NCBI GenBank assembly: GCA_937922805.1
Contig: CALAJV010000002.1
Location: 1-64,000 of the forward strand
Direction of reading: 5' to 3'
Length of the DNA: 64,000 nucleotides
DNA from: an uncultured Acidimicrobiales bacterium
Lineage (GTDB): Bacteria; Actinomycetota; Acidimicrobiia; Acidimicrobiales; SZUA-35
Each line of letters starts with the position of its first letter. Position 1 is the stretch's first letter. Made by a program: the position numbers and the translations under genes. This document shows positions 51,491-60,742 of this stretch, piece after piece. The notes below the pieces were generated by a model. That model was not told where the DNA came from. It ran no database searches and saw nothing but the letters and a program-made list of their open reading frames with translations.

Positions 51491-54400
51491 CTAGGTCTCA
51501 TCGTTGCGGGGAGCCGACGCGATCTGGCGGATAGCTGACATCGTGCCCAAGGTATCAGGGTGTTTAGACCCTAGAGCGCTGCGCTGATCGGGCAGAAGCT
51601 CGCGGTAGAGCTTTAGCGCCTCGCGTCGGTTCCCAGCCTCGCCAGTAAGTCGAGCGATGTTCGCCCGAGCTGAAAGAGTCTCTGGATGGTCCGAACCCAG
51701 ATTTCGCTCGTTCTCAGCTAATAGATCGCGGAAAAGATCGAGAACCGTTTCCCCATCAGGACCGTTCGAAGATTGTTCGGCCAGTTTGTTTCGAACCGCT
51801 ACAGTGCGATCATGATCAGGTCCGTAAACCCGTTCGTGCTGATCAAGTAGGAATTCGAACATCTCTTTCGCCGTCTCGGCGTCTCCCGACTCAGCCGTCA
51901 GCGTCGCTATACCCATCCGGGTAGCGAGACACTGTGGGTGATCTATTCCTAGGTGCTTCTCTTGGTCCAAGCGCAACTGCTGGAACAGCTGCATCGCTGC
52001 CACCTGGTCACCCGACGCTCGCATCAAGCTTGCGATCTTTCCCCGTGTTTTCAGCGCGGCTCCGCTTCCAGCGCCAAGTGTTCGTTCCTGCGCAACCAGC
52101 AATACGCCAAGAAGTTCATGGGCTCCGTCGACATCACCCATTCGCGCCGTTAGGCCGGCGGTGTCAGACATTGTGGCCAGCGTGTCAGGATCTTCAGCTC
52201 CAAGAACAGCTGACTGGTCGGAATACAGCCGCTGGAACAACGCCAAAGCACTATGGATATCCGATAACTCAGCCGTGGCCTGAGCGATTTGGAATCGAGT
52301 CGTCAGTGGGCTTCGGTGCTCATACCCAACCATGTGTTCTTGATCTACCAGAAGTTTCTGATACTGCTCTAGTGCCCCCTTTACATCGCCAGACTCTCGG
52401 GTCAATCTCGCCATATTGAAACGCACTTCGAACGTCTCGACTGAGCCAGGCCCATACCGGGCCTCCAGATCGACGAGAAGCGAGCTAAACCGACCCATCG
52501 CGTCATCTCTAAAGCCTTGGCGGCCAAGCAGCCGAGCCGCAGTCGCTCGTTTCTTGTACGTCTCGGGGTGATCTTTGCCGAAGGTCCGAGCACTCGCCTT
52601 TGCTAACTCGACAGCCATCACCGAAGCGATTTCGGTGCGACCTAAACGACCCTCTAGGCGACACACCGTCGTTCGAGTAGCCAAGGTCAACGGGTCGTCA
52701 ACTTCCATCAGCTGCATCAGTAGTTTGAGGCGAGACCGAGTTTGGGATCGAGCTGTTTCGAAGCGGCCCATCGCTTCATAGAGGTTGGCCATAACCCGGT
52801 GACAGTCGGCAAGCTCCATCGAGCCCGGATAGGTTTTCTCGTACGCTGCGAGCTGATGTTCGAGTCGATCGGCGAAACGGTCAGCAGTATGATCTTGGGC
52901 CTGTAACGCTTCCTCTAGCTGTTGCCGCTCGTCCGATTGTTCAGACAAGAGTCGAATCTGCGCCATCGCGTCCGGAAAGCGACCATGCTCAACGAGGCGA
53001 GCGACAAACTCAAGCCTCAAGTGGTCGAGTAGTGGCTGTTCGACAAAGCCGTTACCTTCGCTCAACCGCCGATGCGTTGAGGTCACCAGTTCATCACCGA
53101 AAGACCGGTCAACTAGAGAATCGACTCGGGCCAGCCAAGCCAGGTTAGAAGCCACCTCGGCAATAGCCGGCATCGCTGGCAACGTTATTCTTGCTGGAAA
53201 CGAGCTGGCCCCTAGTTGCGTCTCCCAATATGCGATGGCAGCAAGCCAGCCTTGCTTGTGGGATGGCGTTTTACGTACCTGTATTGCGCCGTGGCCTAAG
53301 GCGTATGCGTCCAAGTAATCGTCGACGTTGGCGGCGGCTGAGGCAAAGGCGAAGATCCGATCAGAAAGGTCATCATCTGGCAGTAGCAACCCCTGACGGA
53401 ACCCCGACACGACTAATCGGGCCAGCTGACGAGCCTCGAACGACGCTAGAAATACGTCATCGCCCAATACAGCGTCGGCGACGGCTTCCCATACCCGTTT
53501 CGACGAGCCAAGTCCTTCGAACAATCTTCGGTCGCTCTGCCACAGTCCCTGACTGACAGGCAATAAGTAGCCGAGCTTGTTCAGTTCATCGACGCCGACG
53601 AGAGGGACTGAAAGTCGGCTGAGAACAGCGGCCGAAACGACACCGCCAAGGGCTCCGGCCACCCGCCGAACTTCCAAAGCGGGCTCGGAGAAGCCGGACA
53701 AATCCATTTCGGGAATAGCAAGCAGACTTCGGATTTCTTCAAAGCTCTTGCCCTGGAACGAGTCGTCACAAACCAGCTGGGCTAGATGGCCAAGGTCGGA
53801 AACATTGGCCGCAAGGTCAACACGCTGAGCGGGGGACAAATTTGGAAACAAGCGAACCAGCTCAGCGGAGATTAGATCTTCGGAAACGCTAGCAACGTCT
53901 TCGCTGTGGACCACATTTAGCCGCTTCGGAGCAACGTCGCCCGGAACGCTGAGCCAATGGCCAAGATCGCCAGCAATCGTTGATCCGTCAGGGAAATTGT
54001 CGCCGGTTACCAGAACCAGAACTCTGCCGTCGACATTCGCTAGCGCCGATATGATTCCGGCCACAACCCAGTCAGCTAGATCGGCATCGTCGATCACCAA
54101 AACTATTGGAATCTGCGCCTGGAGACTCAAGGCGGCTATGCGATGCATCGCTCTAACAACTAGGTCTTGTGATTCAAATATGTTGGCAGTCAGCGACTCT
54201 CGACTTCGACGAGCTCGACCAACAATGTCAGTCGACCATGAAGCACCCTCGGTGTTACTTCGTTTGATTGACCCGAGCGAGGCAGCTCCAACTGACTTCA
54301 CTAGCAGATTGGCAGCCGGGCCAATCGCAGTCGTAATGGCTTGTCGGGTTCTAGCAGAACCATCAGCCTCATCGCGGTCCGATTCAACTCGTATGAATAT

Positions 54401-54736
54401 CCGAGCCAGGGAGTCAAGCTGGCGCGCTAGTTCAGCGTTCACCGAGCCTGCGGGACCGGCCTTTGCCCCAAGCCATAAGAATCCGGGCATAACTCCATCG
54501 TTGGCGACGGAGGGAACAAGATTTCTGGTTGAGAGCGTAGGGTTCCAGAAACCCTCGGGGTCGTAGACGGTTGCTAGCCGGTCGAAAAGGGTCGCTAATA
54601 CGTGATCCATCCCAAACCCGGGATCACGAGCCAGGCTGACTACCCGGGAACCACACGAGATCTGGCCTCCGAGGCCAGCAACGTCTTCAAACCATTCGCA
54701 TAGCGTCTCAACAGTCCCGCCGTGAATATCAAGCAC
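51491..54736 (-). CDS. Large NTPase-like protein with C-terminal tetratricopeptide repeats, lacking a P-loop
   Basis: 1081 residues. The N-terminal 200 residues are not recognised. QIPIVLVIDDADLADWV looks like a Walker B strand of a STAND/AAA-type NTPase, followed by VLVLVTGDN as a sensor-like strand, but I find no GxxxxGK[ST] before it. A helical middle runs to about 640. From about 640 on, at least seven kinesin-light-chain-type TPRs of about 42 residues occur, with units such as LGSDHPETLSARANIARLTG and HPDTLGTM. Such proteins act as regulators or scaffolds, and STAND forms as sensors. The GTG start is fixed by an in-frame TAG just before it. The pyrophosphatase lies upstream on the same strand, 157 bases away. 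Confidence 0.75.
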   Translation of the reverse strand: MLDIHGGTVETLCEWFEDVAGLGGQISCGSRVVSLARDPGFGMDHVLATLFDRLATVYDPEGFWNPTLSTRNLVPSVANDGVMPGFLWLGAKAGPAGSVNAELARQLDSLARIFIRVESDRDEADGSARTRQAITTAIGPAANLLVKSVGAASLGSIKRSNTEGASWSTDIVGRARRSRESLTANIFESQDLVVRAMHRIAALSLQAQIPIVLVIDDADLADWVVAGIISALANVDGRVLVLVTGDNFPDGSTIAGDLGHWLSVPGDVAPKRLNVVHSEDVASVSEDLISAELVRLFPNLSPAQRVDLAANVSDLGHLAQLVCDDSFQGKSFEEIRSLLAIPEMDLSGFSEPALEVRRVAGALGGVVSAAVLSRLSVPLVGVDELNKLGYLLPVSQGLWQSDRRLFEGLGSSKRVWEAVADAVLGDDVFLASFEARQLARLVVSGFRQGLLLPDDDLSDRIFAFASAAANVDDYLDAYALGHGAIQVRKTPSHKQGWLAAIAYWETQLGASSFPARITLPAMPAIAEVASNLAWLARVDSLVDRSFGDELVTSTHRRLSEGNGFVEQPLLDHLRLEFVARLVEHGRFPDAMAQIRLLSEQSDERQQLEEALQAQDHTADRFADRLEHQLAAYEKTYPGSMELADCHRVMANLYEAMGRFETARSQTRSRLKLLMQLMEVDDPLTLATRTTVCRLEGRLGRTEIASVMAVELAKASARTFGKDHPETYKKRATAARLLGRQGFRDDAMGRFSSLLVDLEARYGPGSVETFEVRFNMARLTRESGDVKGALEQYQKLLVDQEHMVGYEHRSPLTTRFQIAQATAELSDIHSALALFQRLYSDQSAVLGAEDPDTLATMSDTAGLTARMGDVDGAHELLGVLLVAQERTLGAGSGAALKTRGKIASLMRASGDQVAAMQLFQQLRLDQEKHLGIDHPQCLATRMGIATLTAESGDAETAKEMFEFLLDQHERVYGPDHDRTVAVRNKLAEQSSNGPDGETVLDLFRDLLAENERNLGSDHPETLSARANIARLTGEAGNRREALKLYRELLPDQRSALGSKHPDTLGTMSAIRQIASAPRNDET

Positions 54737-54893
54737 CTAATGAGTTTACCTCATCTGGTGGAAGCCGTAATGTCTGACTCTAATCTGGGGCTCAAATTAA
54801 GGTTTGACGCCTGAGGCAGCCGAAAATGGGCGTAGCCACGGCTTTGTTCCAAGTTCACAAGTTCTACTGGCTGAGCAACCTACTACTAGGCTC

Positions 54894-55523
54894 CTACGGC
54901 CGTTGTCCAAGGGAGCCGCCGAACATTTCATCGTAGTCTTCGATCGATGCCGCTATGACCGCCCTAGCTTGCTCCGCCCCATACGTGCCAACAACCTCAA
55001 TCGGATTCGGCTTCTCACCAGCAATATCGATTTTGTAGGTGCCGAAATAGTGGACGATTCGATTCAGAACGGCTTCGGGTAGCTGTTTGAACTCTTTCGC
55101 GTAGGCGAAAACAGGGTCGCTGGCCAGCAACGCTACGATCTTGTCGTCCGCTTCGCCATCATCAAGCAGTTGAATTCCGCCTACTACCCGGGCCGGAACT
55201 ACAATCTCTGCTCGTTCGATTCGCTGTTGGCTCAACACGCAAATGTCAAGCGGGTCTTGATCCCCGATCTCGGCGCTCGGGGTTAAGGCCGCCACTCGGT
55301 CACCGCAGTATGTGCGCGGAATAAAGCCGTATAGCGTAGGGGGGAGGGCCGACGACCCTTGAGGTCGATCTACTCGTAAGTATCCGGTCTTCTTATCAAT
55401 CTCGTACTTAACGGCATCGAACGGTGTTATCTCGATGTAGGCATCGACAATCTCGGGAGCTTGGTCACCGGTCGGCAAACCATGCCAAGGGTGAGCACGA
55501 AAACGATCGAATGATTTGGGCAT
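54894..55523 (-). CDS. ppa: Inorganic pyrophosphatase (family I)
   Basis: Hydrolyses pyrophosphate to phosphate, pulling biosynthetic reactions forward. At 209 residues it carries the metal-binding signature DQDPLDICVL, VGGIQLLDDGEADDKIVALL, and YEIDKKTGYLRVDR with catalytic Lys and Tyr. The C-terminal YFGTYK and helical end are standard. It is somewhat longer than the hexameric actinobacterial enzyme (about 160-170), with an N-terminal WHGLPTGDQAPEI stretch as in some other bacterial and eukaryotic-type forms. ATG 55523 has a CGGAG upstream. Confidence 0.92.
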   Translation of the reverse strand: MPKSFDRFRAHPWHGLPTGDQAPEIVDAYIEITPFDAVKYEIDKKTGYLRVDRPQGSSALPPTLYGFIPRTYCGDRVAALTPSAEIGDQDPLDICVLSQQRIERAEIVVPARVVGGIQLLDDGEADDKIVALLASDPVFAYAKEFKQLPEAVLNRIVHYFGTYKIDIAGEKPNPIEVVGTYGAEQARAVIAASIEDYDEMFGGSLGQRP

Positions 55524-55604
55524 AACTTCTCCGGAGGTCGACGACAGCAGCTTAGTCGTAGCCGCTGTTGAGACTTTGCCATTGATCCAAGTAGCAGTGG
55601 CCTG

Positions 55605-56345
55605 CTAGGGCTGTGGATCGGAACGAGGCAATGATCGGGATCGCAGCTGCACCGCCACTTCTGGACCGACAATGCCGCGCAGCTCATCGTGCAACGTTTC
55701 CGATACTGGTCTTTGTCCAACGTACGCGGTTGGTTCAGTATCAGCCGTTCCATTCTGCTCGGTGCAACACCAAGCAAGCGTCACGTCTTGGCCTGATTTA
55801 CCTTCGCTCCAATCCCCACGACCCCACGGTCGGAGTGTTTTGACCCCATCTGCACCGTGATCCACTTTCAGCGGGGCCTGCCAGCAAATTGAAGGTTTCC
55901 AATCCATTGGAGGCTCTCCTTCATCTATGGCTCCGAGATGCAGTGCACAACCGGTTCCACCGGCAAACCCTGGTTTGTTGAAAAAGATGCAGGCGTCATC
56001 AACCACGCGCGTGGCCGGTTGTGGTCCCTCGGCCAAAACTCCACCGGTCGCCGCTGCCTCGTATTGTTCGAACCGACGTGGATCTAGCGTGAGCCCTAAA
56101 GCTGAAATCAGCATCGCTTCTTCATCATCAATCAGGTGGGCTCCAACGGAACAGCAACCTTGTTCCAACTCGGCAGACCGGTTGTCGCGAATCCCTTCGC
56201 AGCCGGCACCCCACAGGCAGGTCCAGTTTGAATCGATGAACGCAACATCGATTCTCCATTTCGTGCCATCAACCGGATCGATGAACTGTTCGAAGCGGGA
56301 GGCCGAGAGGTCTGGGTTCTTAGATGTTTCAGGCTCAGGCTCCAT
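55605..56345 (-). CDS. Cys-rich conserved protein of unknown function
   Basis: 246 residues with about eight cysteines in conserved settings: WTCLWGAGCEGI, ELEQGCCSVGAHL, DDACIFFNKPGFAGGTGCALH and KPSICWQAPL, then VTLAWCCTE. I recall this pattern from actinobacterial proteins annotated only as hypothetical. The Cys spacing could hold zinc or an iron-sulfur cluster. There is no signal peptide, so it is probably cytosolic. It is upstream of pyrophosphatase on the same strand and divergent from the YceI gene. No function is proposed. Confidence 0.75.
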   Translation of the reverse strand: MEPEPETSKNPDLSASRFEQFIDPVDGTKWRIDVAFIDSNWTCLWGAGCEGIRDNRSAELEQGCCSVGAHLIDDEEAMLISALGLTLDPRRFEQYEAAATGGVLAEGPQPATRVVDDACIFFNKPGFAGGTGCALHLGAIDEGEPPMDWKPSICWQAPLKVDHGADGVKTLRPWGRGDWSEGKSGQDVTLAWCCTEQNGTADTEPTAYVGQRPVSETLHDELRGIVGPEVAVQLRSRSLPRSDPQP

Positions 56346-56418
56346 AGAACTATTGTGCCACCAAGAACCCGAGCGACCACGCTGTCTCCAACAACGTTCT
56401 TTGGTCTAGCGTGGGCCT

Positions 56419-57216
56419 ATGACTCGATCACCATTAGCCGATCAACCCGGTCGCAAATCTCGAGCACCTGTGCTGGTTGGATGTGGTCTGCTCATCGTTG
56501 CCGCCGCGGTTGGCTTTGCCTGGTGGCAAGGCCTCCTCAACCCCGAGCCAGAAGCAGCAACGCTCGAAGCTTCAGTCGAAGCCCTCAGCAGCACCACCAC
56601 CGACAACAATGGCCAGCTCGATCAATCTGAAGCAGCTGACACTGAAACCAAACAGACTGAACCCAATGACACTGAAACCAATGACACGGCGTTCGACCAG
56701 GCCAGTTTGATCGGCGGACAGTTGGACGGGACCTGGGCGGTAGTTCCTGGCGATGCGACATTCGCAGGCTACCGAAGTGACAGCCCTGGAGGCGAAGTAG
56801 TTGGCCGAAGCGCCGGTGTTACGGGACAGCTAACCGTGGTCAAAGATCAAATAACTGATGTCGAAATCGTCGTTGATATGACTCAGATGAAGAGCGACAG
56901 TTCTATACGCGACGACCATCTCGGCAGTCAAGGATTCGAGCATAGAACCTATCCGAATGCTGTATTCGTATTGAGGGATCCAATTGCACTCGACCAGTTG
57001 CCGGATGAGGGCGAGCAGCTTCAGTTCGTTGCCAATGGCGACCTCACCGTTCGCGATGCCACCAAATCAGTCTCTGTCGAACTCGATGGCACCATCGTTG
57101 CTGACCAATTACTCGTTGTCGGGTCGATGGAGCTCAACCTCGAAGACTTCGGCGCAGCGATTAGCGCTACGTCTTCGGCCACGATGGAATTCTCAGTCGT
57201 CTTCGAGAGTAACTAG
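56419..57216 (+). CDS. Membrane-anchored YceI-family protein
   Basis: 265 residues. A membrane segment lies at 16-35 (APVLVGCGLLIVAAAVGFAW), then an Asp/Glu/Thr-rich linker to about 95. The YceI lipocalin-like barrel runs from about 100 to 265: GTWAVVPGDATFAGYRSD, ITDVEIVVDMTQMKSDSSIR, DDHLGSQGFEHRTYP, FVANGDLTVRDATKSVSVEL. Members bind amphiphilic isoprenoids such as polyprenols. Its stop overlaps the convergent GNAT stop (CTAG). ATG 56419 is the only good start. Confidence 0.88.
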   Translation: MTRSPLADQPGRKSRAPVLVGCGLLIVAAAVGFAWWQGLLNPEPEAATLEASVEALSSTTTDNNGQLDQSEAADTETKQTEPNDTETNDTAFDQASLIGGQLDGTWAVVPGDATFAGYRSDSPGGEVVGRSAGVTGQLTVVKDQITDVEIVVDMTQMKSDSSIRDDHLGSQGFEHRTYPNAVFVLRDPIALDQLPDEGEQLQFVANGDLTVRDATKSVSVELDGTIVADQLLVVGSMELNLEDFGAAISATSSATMEFSVVFESN

Positions 57217-57728
57217 CGGACATCACCCAGCGTCAGCTCCCAATCTTGGCCAACAAGGTCATGACCGAAGCTCTGATGCGGCTTTTCCCCGACTAGTTCG
57301 AATCCGGCGTCAATATAGATTTTCCTGGCTGCTACCAGCACATCGTTGGTCCAAAGCATCACCTTGGAATACCCGGCGTTGCGAGCGAACTTCACACAAA
57401 GATCAACCAAACCTGATCCGACGCCAAGTCCACGAGCAGCGGGTTCAACCAGCAAAATTCGGAGTTGAGCTGTTTCTTTGTCTTTTTCGCACAGGAATAT
57501 GCATCCGGCTCGAACCCCATCAACCTGAGCAATCCAGGCCTGCTCCCGTCCGGGCTTGAAGTCCTGCCAGTAGTCAGCAACGATTCTGGCCACCAGCGCC
57601 TCAAAGTCGGACGTCCACCCAAACTCTTGGTGGTACACCACCCCATGTCTTTCGACCACCCAACCCATGTCGCCTGGTTGAAGTCCTCGATACGTAACGA
57701 CCCGCCCTGATGTCTCGTTTCTAGCCAT
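57213..57728 (-). CDS. GNAT N-acetyltransferase
   Basis: A 171-residue acetyl-CoA-dependent acyltransferase. The CoA-binding loop is VEPAARGLGVGSGLV, within ILLVEPAARGLGVGSGL, preceded by QAWIAQVDGVRAGCIFL. YIDAGFELVGEKPHQSFG is the last conserved block. The wording of the N-terminus (GDMGWVVERHGVVYHQEFGW) matches the group often fused to or next to MarR regulators; no MarR is near. The substrate is unknown. The stop codon overlaps the convergent YceI stop. Confidence 0.88.
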   Translation of the reverse strand: MARNETSGRVVTYRGLQPGDMGWVVERHGVVYHQEFGWTSDFEALVARIVADYWQDFKPGREQAWIAQVDGVRAGCIFLCEKDKETAQLRILLVEPAARGLGVGSGLVDLCVKFARNAGYSKVMLWTNDVLVAARKIYIDAGFELVGEKPHQSFGHDLVGQDWELTLGDVR

Positions 57729-57866
57729 GACTATCTCCTCAACCTTGGTGTCTTACAACTACAGGTTGAATCGTAAAACACATCGGACCCCGATCAAGGC
57801 AACGACCGCTATGAACATCGCATCTCATCGACTTTCTGGCCGCTTGAGCTCCGGTAGCCTGAAACC

Positions 57867-58388
57867 GTGAACGAACTCTTCACCACGATGCTGAACGAAC
57901 CAGTTAATACTCTGGGGCGAACCGAAGAAGTAGTTGAGATAATCTTGGCTGACAATTCTCGAATAGAGGAACTCTACGAGTGCTACTTCCAGCCTGATGA
58001 ATGGGTTCGACTTCGTACCTCTAGCGTTTTCAAGCGACTTTGGAAAGCCGAACCTAACCTGGTCATCCCGTTTTTGGACGGATTTGTCAAACAAGTATCT
58101 CTCATCGAACAACCATCGGTTCAGTGGACATTCGCTTTACTGTGCCATGACTTGGACAGTCACTTAACGGAGAGGCAACGCCGATCCGGCAAAGCGAGAT
58201 TGAAGAACTACCTCGAATCATCGGACGACTGGATCGTCCAGAACACAACCATCGCAACATTAGGTCACTGGGCTTCGACCGATGAGGCGCTTCGCTCGTG
58301 GCTTATTCCTAAACTGACTTCGCTAACGAATAGCCATCGGAAATCAGTAGTGAAACGATCCCGCAGATGGCTCGACGAACTGAGCTGA
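57867..58388 (+). CDS. Small helical protein, HEAT-like, unknown function
   Basis: 173 residues, all helical by composition. Segments such as PDEWVRLRTSSVFKRLWKAE, WTFALLCHDLDSHL and DDWIVQNTTIATLGHWAST, with KSVVKRSRRWLDEL at the end, look like HEAT repeats with Trp and Arg at helix turns. The family is not recognised. GTG 57867 is the start, since no ATG fits, and the ribosome site is weak. It is convergent with the questin oxidase-like gene and stands alone on the plus strand. Confidence 0.65.
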   Translation: MNELFTTMLNEPVNTLGRTEEVVEIILADNSRIEELYECYFQPDEWVRLRTSSVFKRLWKAEPNLVIPFLDGFVKQVSLIEQPSVQWTFALLCHDLDSHLTERQRRSGKARLKNYLESSDDWIVQNTTIATLGHWASTDEALRSWLIPKLTSLTNSHRKSVVKRSRRWLDELS

Positions 58389-58419
58389 GCTGACCTGCTT
58401 TCGACTGGTTTCGAAGGAG

Positions 58420-59379
58420 TCAGCTGGTTTCGGCGATCCGAACTGATGCTGCGGCCAGGGGCCGATCGCTACCCGTACGTTCTGCCAACGAAAGACAGGC
58501 GTCAACAAACTTGATGGTGTGATCGTCAGTAGTAGCTGCGGCTGATGGAGCCAACCGGTCGAGATCAATCGTCCCCAATGCAAATGATCGGTCAAACTCA
58601 GTTCGGTCGCTGCTGTTCGATTCGTCGAACGCGGCGAGGGTGTAGATAGCAAACCCGGCCACCGATGAAACGAGCCCCTCCAAATCTGAACCCGTCACGT
58701 ATGGCACGAGGACCCGAGCCATGACCGGAACGGTCACGCCGTGAATGAATCCGAACGACGAACTCTCGCTATGGGAGAGGTAGCACTCAACTGACTCCAA
58801 GGCTAGCGAATCAAGAAACTGCAGTGGATCGTCGGGCATCCGTAACGATTCCACAATGGCCGCAACGTCGTCGTTTGCCCCCGTAGCGATTAACGAGTCG
58901 GACAGCATTGGCCTTGTTTGCGGAGCGAGCTTGGGAATTTTTCGAACCACATCTTCGAATAACTGGTCGCCGGTCATCCGTCGATCGACGTCAATTCCAT
59001 CGCCAAGCGACCAGTAGCGAACTGCTTCATCAAGGTCAGCGCGGCGCGTTTCAGTATCGGATCGAGCTACGGCACGCACCGAGTGGGCAACTCGCAGCAA
59101 TCCGTGGCCGGCCATAGCGGCCCCGTGAGGGGCCAAGGCAGGCAAACGAGAACATAAGAACTGCGTCCAGTCCGATGGAGCAACGGCCGTCGACTCTTTC
59201 GACTCCAGCTGGGGCACATAAGCATCGAGAAACTTGGGAATCGCATCTTGCAAACCACGATGCTCAAGCGCCTCAACCACCATCGGACCATGATTGGCGA
59301 ATCCGGGACCATAGAACACTTCTGTAGCTAAAAGGTCGGTTAATGCATCGTCCACGAGACAACGGTTAGACCGAATCAT
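58420..59379 (-). CDS. Questin oxidase-like (DUF4243) protein
   Basis: 319 residues. The segment FANHGPMVVEALEHRGLQ at about 27-44 and ALAPHGAAMAGHGLLRVAHS near 85-105 match the questin oxidase-like family first seen in fungal anthraquinone ring cleavage. Family His residues (NHGP, AGHG, AHS) are kept. In bacteria these are uncharacterised. They may be Baeyer-Villiger-like oxygenases without flavin motifs. The ATG at 59379 follows an A/T-rich spacer shared with the divergent nitroreductase. Confidence 0.75.
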   Translation of the reverse strand: MIRSNRCLVDDALTDLLATEVFYGPGFANHGPMVVEALEHRGLQDAIPKFLDAYVPQLESKESTAVAPSDWTQFLCSRLPALAPHGAAMAGHGLLRVAHSVRAVARSDTETRRADLDEAVRYWSLGDGIDVDRRMTGDQLFEDVVRKIPKLAPQTRPMLSDSLIATGANDDVAAIVESLRMPDDPLQFLDSLALESVECYLSHSESSSFGFIHGVTVPVMARVLVPYVTGSDLEGLVSSVAGFAIYTLAAFDESNSSDRTEFDRSFALGTIDLDRLAPSAAATTDDHTIKFVDACLSLAERTGSDRPLAAASVRIAETS

Positions 59380-59488
59380 GAACCGAACTTACTAGTTAAA
59401 GTAATGTTTACGTCAACTGGGTTCGTGGATTTGCCAATAACTCACAGACGATTTTCGGTGTCGACTCAGATTGTGATTAGCTGGCTCG

Positions 59489-60163
59489 ATGGACTACGAA
59501 GAAATGGCAACACAGCGTCGAAGCATTAGGGGCTACAAACCCGACCCGGTCCCTAAAGAAGTCATCGATGAGATCATCTCTGTCGCCAAGCTGGCGCCGT
59601 CTTCAATGAACACCCAACCTTGGCACTTTCACGTAGTGACCGGCGAACCTCTTGAGAGGATCAGGGAAGGAAATACCGAATTGATGCTCGCCGGTGCCGC
59701 GGTCGATCGTGAGATAAAGATGGGACACGGCTACGAGGGGATCCATCGAGAACGACAAGTGGAGATTGCAGTTCAGCTTTTCGAGGCCATGGGCATAGAA
59801 CGACACGATAAAGAGCGTCGCCAGGACTGGGTCATGCGCGGCTTCCGCCAATTCGACGCGCCAGTCTCAGTCGTTGTCACACTTGACAAGGCGTTAGAAC
59901 ATGACACAGTCGGCCATTTCGATCTAGGAGCGGCCACCTACGGTCTGGTTCTCGCTGCATGGTCGAAGGGCTTAGGGAGCGTAATCAACGGACAAGGAAT
60001 TATGCAGTCGTCGGTTGTGCGAGAACACGCCAATATCCCGGAGGACGAAGTAATAATGACCTGTGTTGCGATGGGCTACCCCGACGATAGCTTCATCGCC
60101 AACCACGTGAAATCGACCCGTTCGCCGAATGAAAACGTTGTTTCATACGTCGGCTTCGACTAG
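59489..60163 (+). CDS. Nitroreductase family FMN oxidoreductase
   Basis: A 224-residue enzyme with TQRRSIRGYKPDPVP (FMN phosphate arginines), KLAPSSMNTQPWHFHVV (flavin and substrate loop), AWSKGLGSVINGQGIM and EDEVIMTCVAMGYPD at the C-terminal end. This is the standard NfsA/NfsB-like fold that works as a dimer with NAD(P)H. The substrate is unknown. It differs clearly from the nitroreductase at 41248. ATG 59489 is followed by the usual MDYEEMATQRRS start. Confidence 0.92.
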   Translation: MDYEEMATQRRSIRGYKPDPVPKEVIDEIISVAKLAPSSMNTQPWHFHVVTGEPLERIREGNTELMLAGAAVDREIKMGHGYEGIHRERQVEIAVQLFEAMGIERHDKERRQDWVMRGFRQFDAPVSVVVTLDKALEHDTVGHFDLGAATYGLVLAAWSKGLGSVINGQGIMQSSVVREHANIPEDEVIMTCVAMGYPDDSFIANHVKSTRSPNENVVSYVGFD

Positions 60164-60233
60164 CCGGGAGTCGGTTCAACCACTCGGCGTATACTAGGGA
60201 TCTCGTCAACCCTGGTTCTAGGAGCCATTTCCG

Positions 60234-60689
60234 ATGGACATATTCGATCAATGGCCGATGTGGCTGTTTTTTCTTGCCGTCATCGCCCTGATCGCCATGA
60301 TCATCGCTGCTGTGTTCGTATTCATTAAGTTCGTTCGAACCTTCAAGCTGATCCAAAGCGAGCACATGCCCATGGGTGGCAAGTTGGCCTTTTGGGGCAC
60401 TGTTCTCTACTTGTTCTCTCCAGTCGATCTGCTTCCTGATCCAATTCTGGTTGATGACATCGGAGTAATGTTGGCTGCTGCCGCCTTCATAACCAAGCTG
60501 GCCAGCGACCAAGGAATTGATGCCAGCACAATTGGAAAAGTCGGTCGGGAAGTTTTCGGGGCCATAAATGATACGGATCACCGTCGAACATCGTCAGGAC
60601 AGCAGAACGATCATCTAGATGTCGACCACGCTGACCATGATCGACTAAATCGCGACGTTGAGGACATTATCGACATTCCGCCGACATAG
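60234..60689 (+). CDS. DUF1232 (YkvA-like) membrane protein
   Basis: 151 residues. The first membrane helix is at about 8-33 (WLFFLAVIALIAMIIAAVFV), followed by the DUF1232 core at about 45-90: KLAFWGTVLYLFSPVDLLPD, then PILVDDIGVMLAAAAFI. The SPVDLLPD motif is diagnostic. The last 45 residues are Asp/His-rich and may be disordered or bind metal. Function of the family is unknown. The ROK kinase follows 53 bases on and could share its transcript. Confidence 0.85.
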   Translation: MDIFDQWPMWLFFLAVIALIAMIIAAVFVFIKFVRTFKLIQSEHMPMGGKLAFWGTVLYLFSPVDLLPDPILVDDIGVMLAAAAFITKLASDQGIDASTIGKVGREVFGAINDTDHRRTSSGQQNDHLDVDHADHDRLNRDVEDIIDIPPT

Positions 60690-60742
60690 TCAGCCTCTCC
60701 GCAAGCCATACTGCAATATCGCAGCGACATCAGAGGAAAGAA

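Noticed and set aside
53191..53556. Plus-strand frame opposite the TPR protein
   Set aside because: It is inside the coding region of the minus-strand TPR gene and is Arg-rich without any motif.
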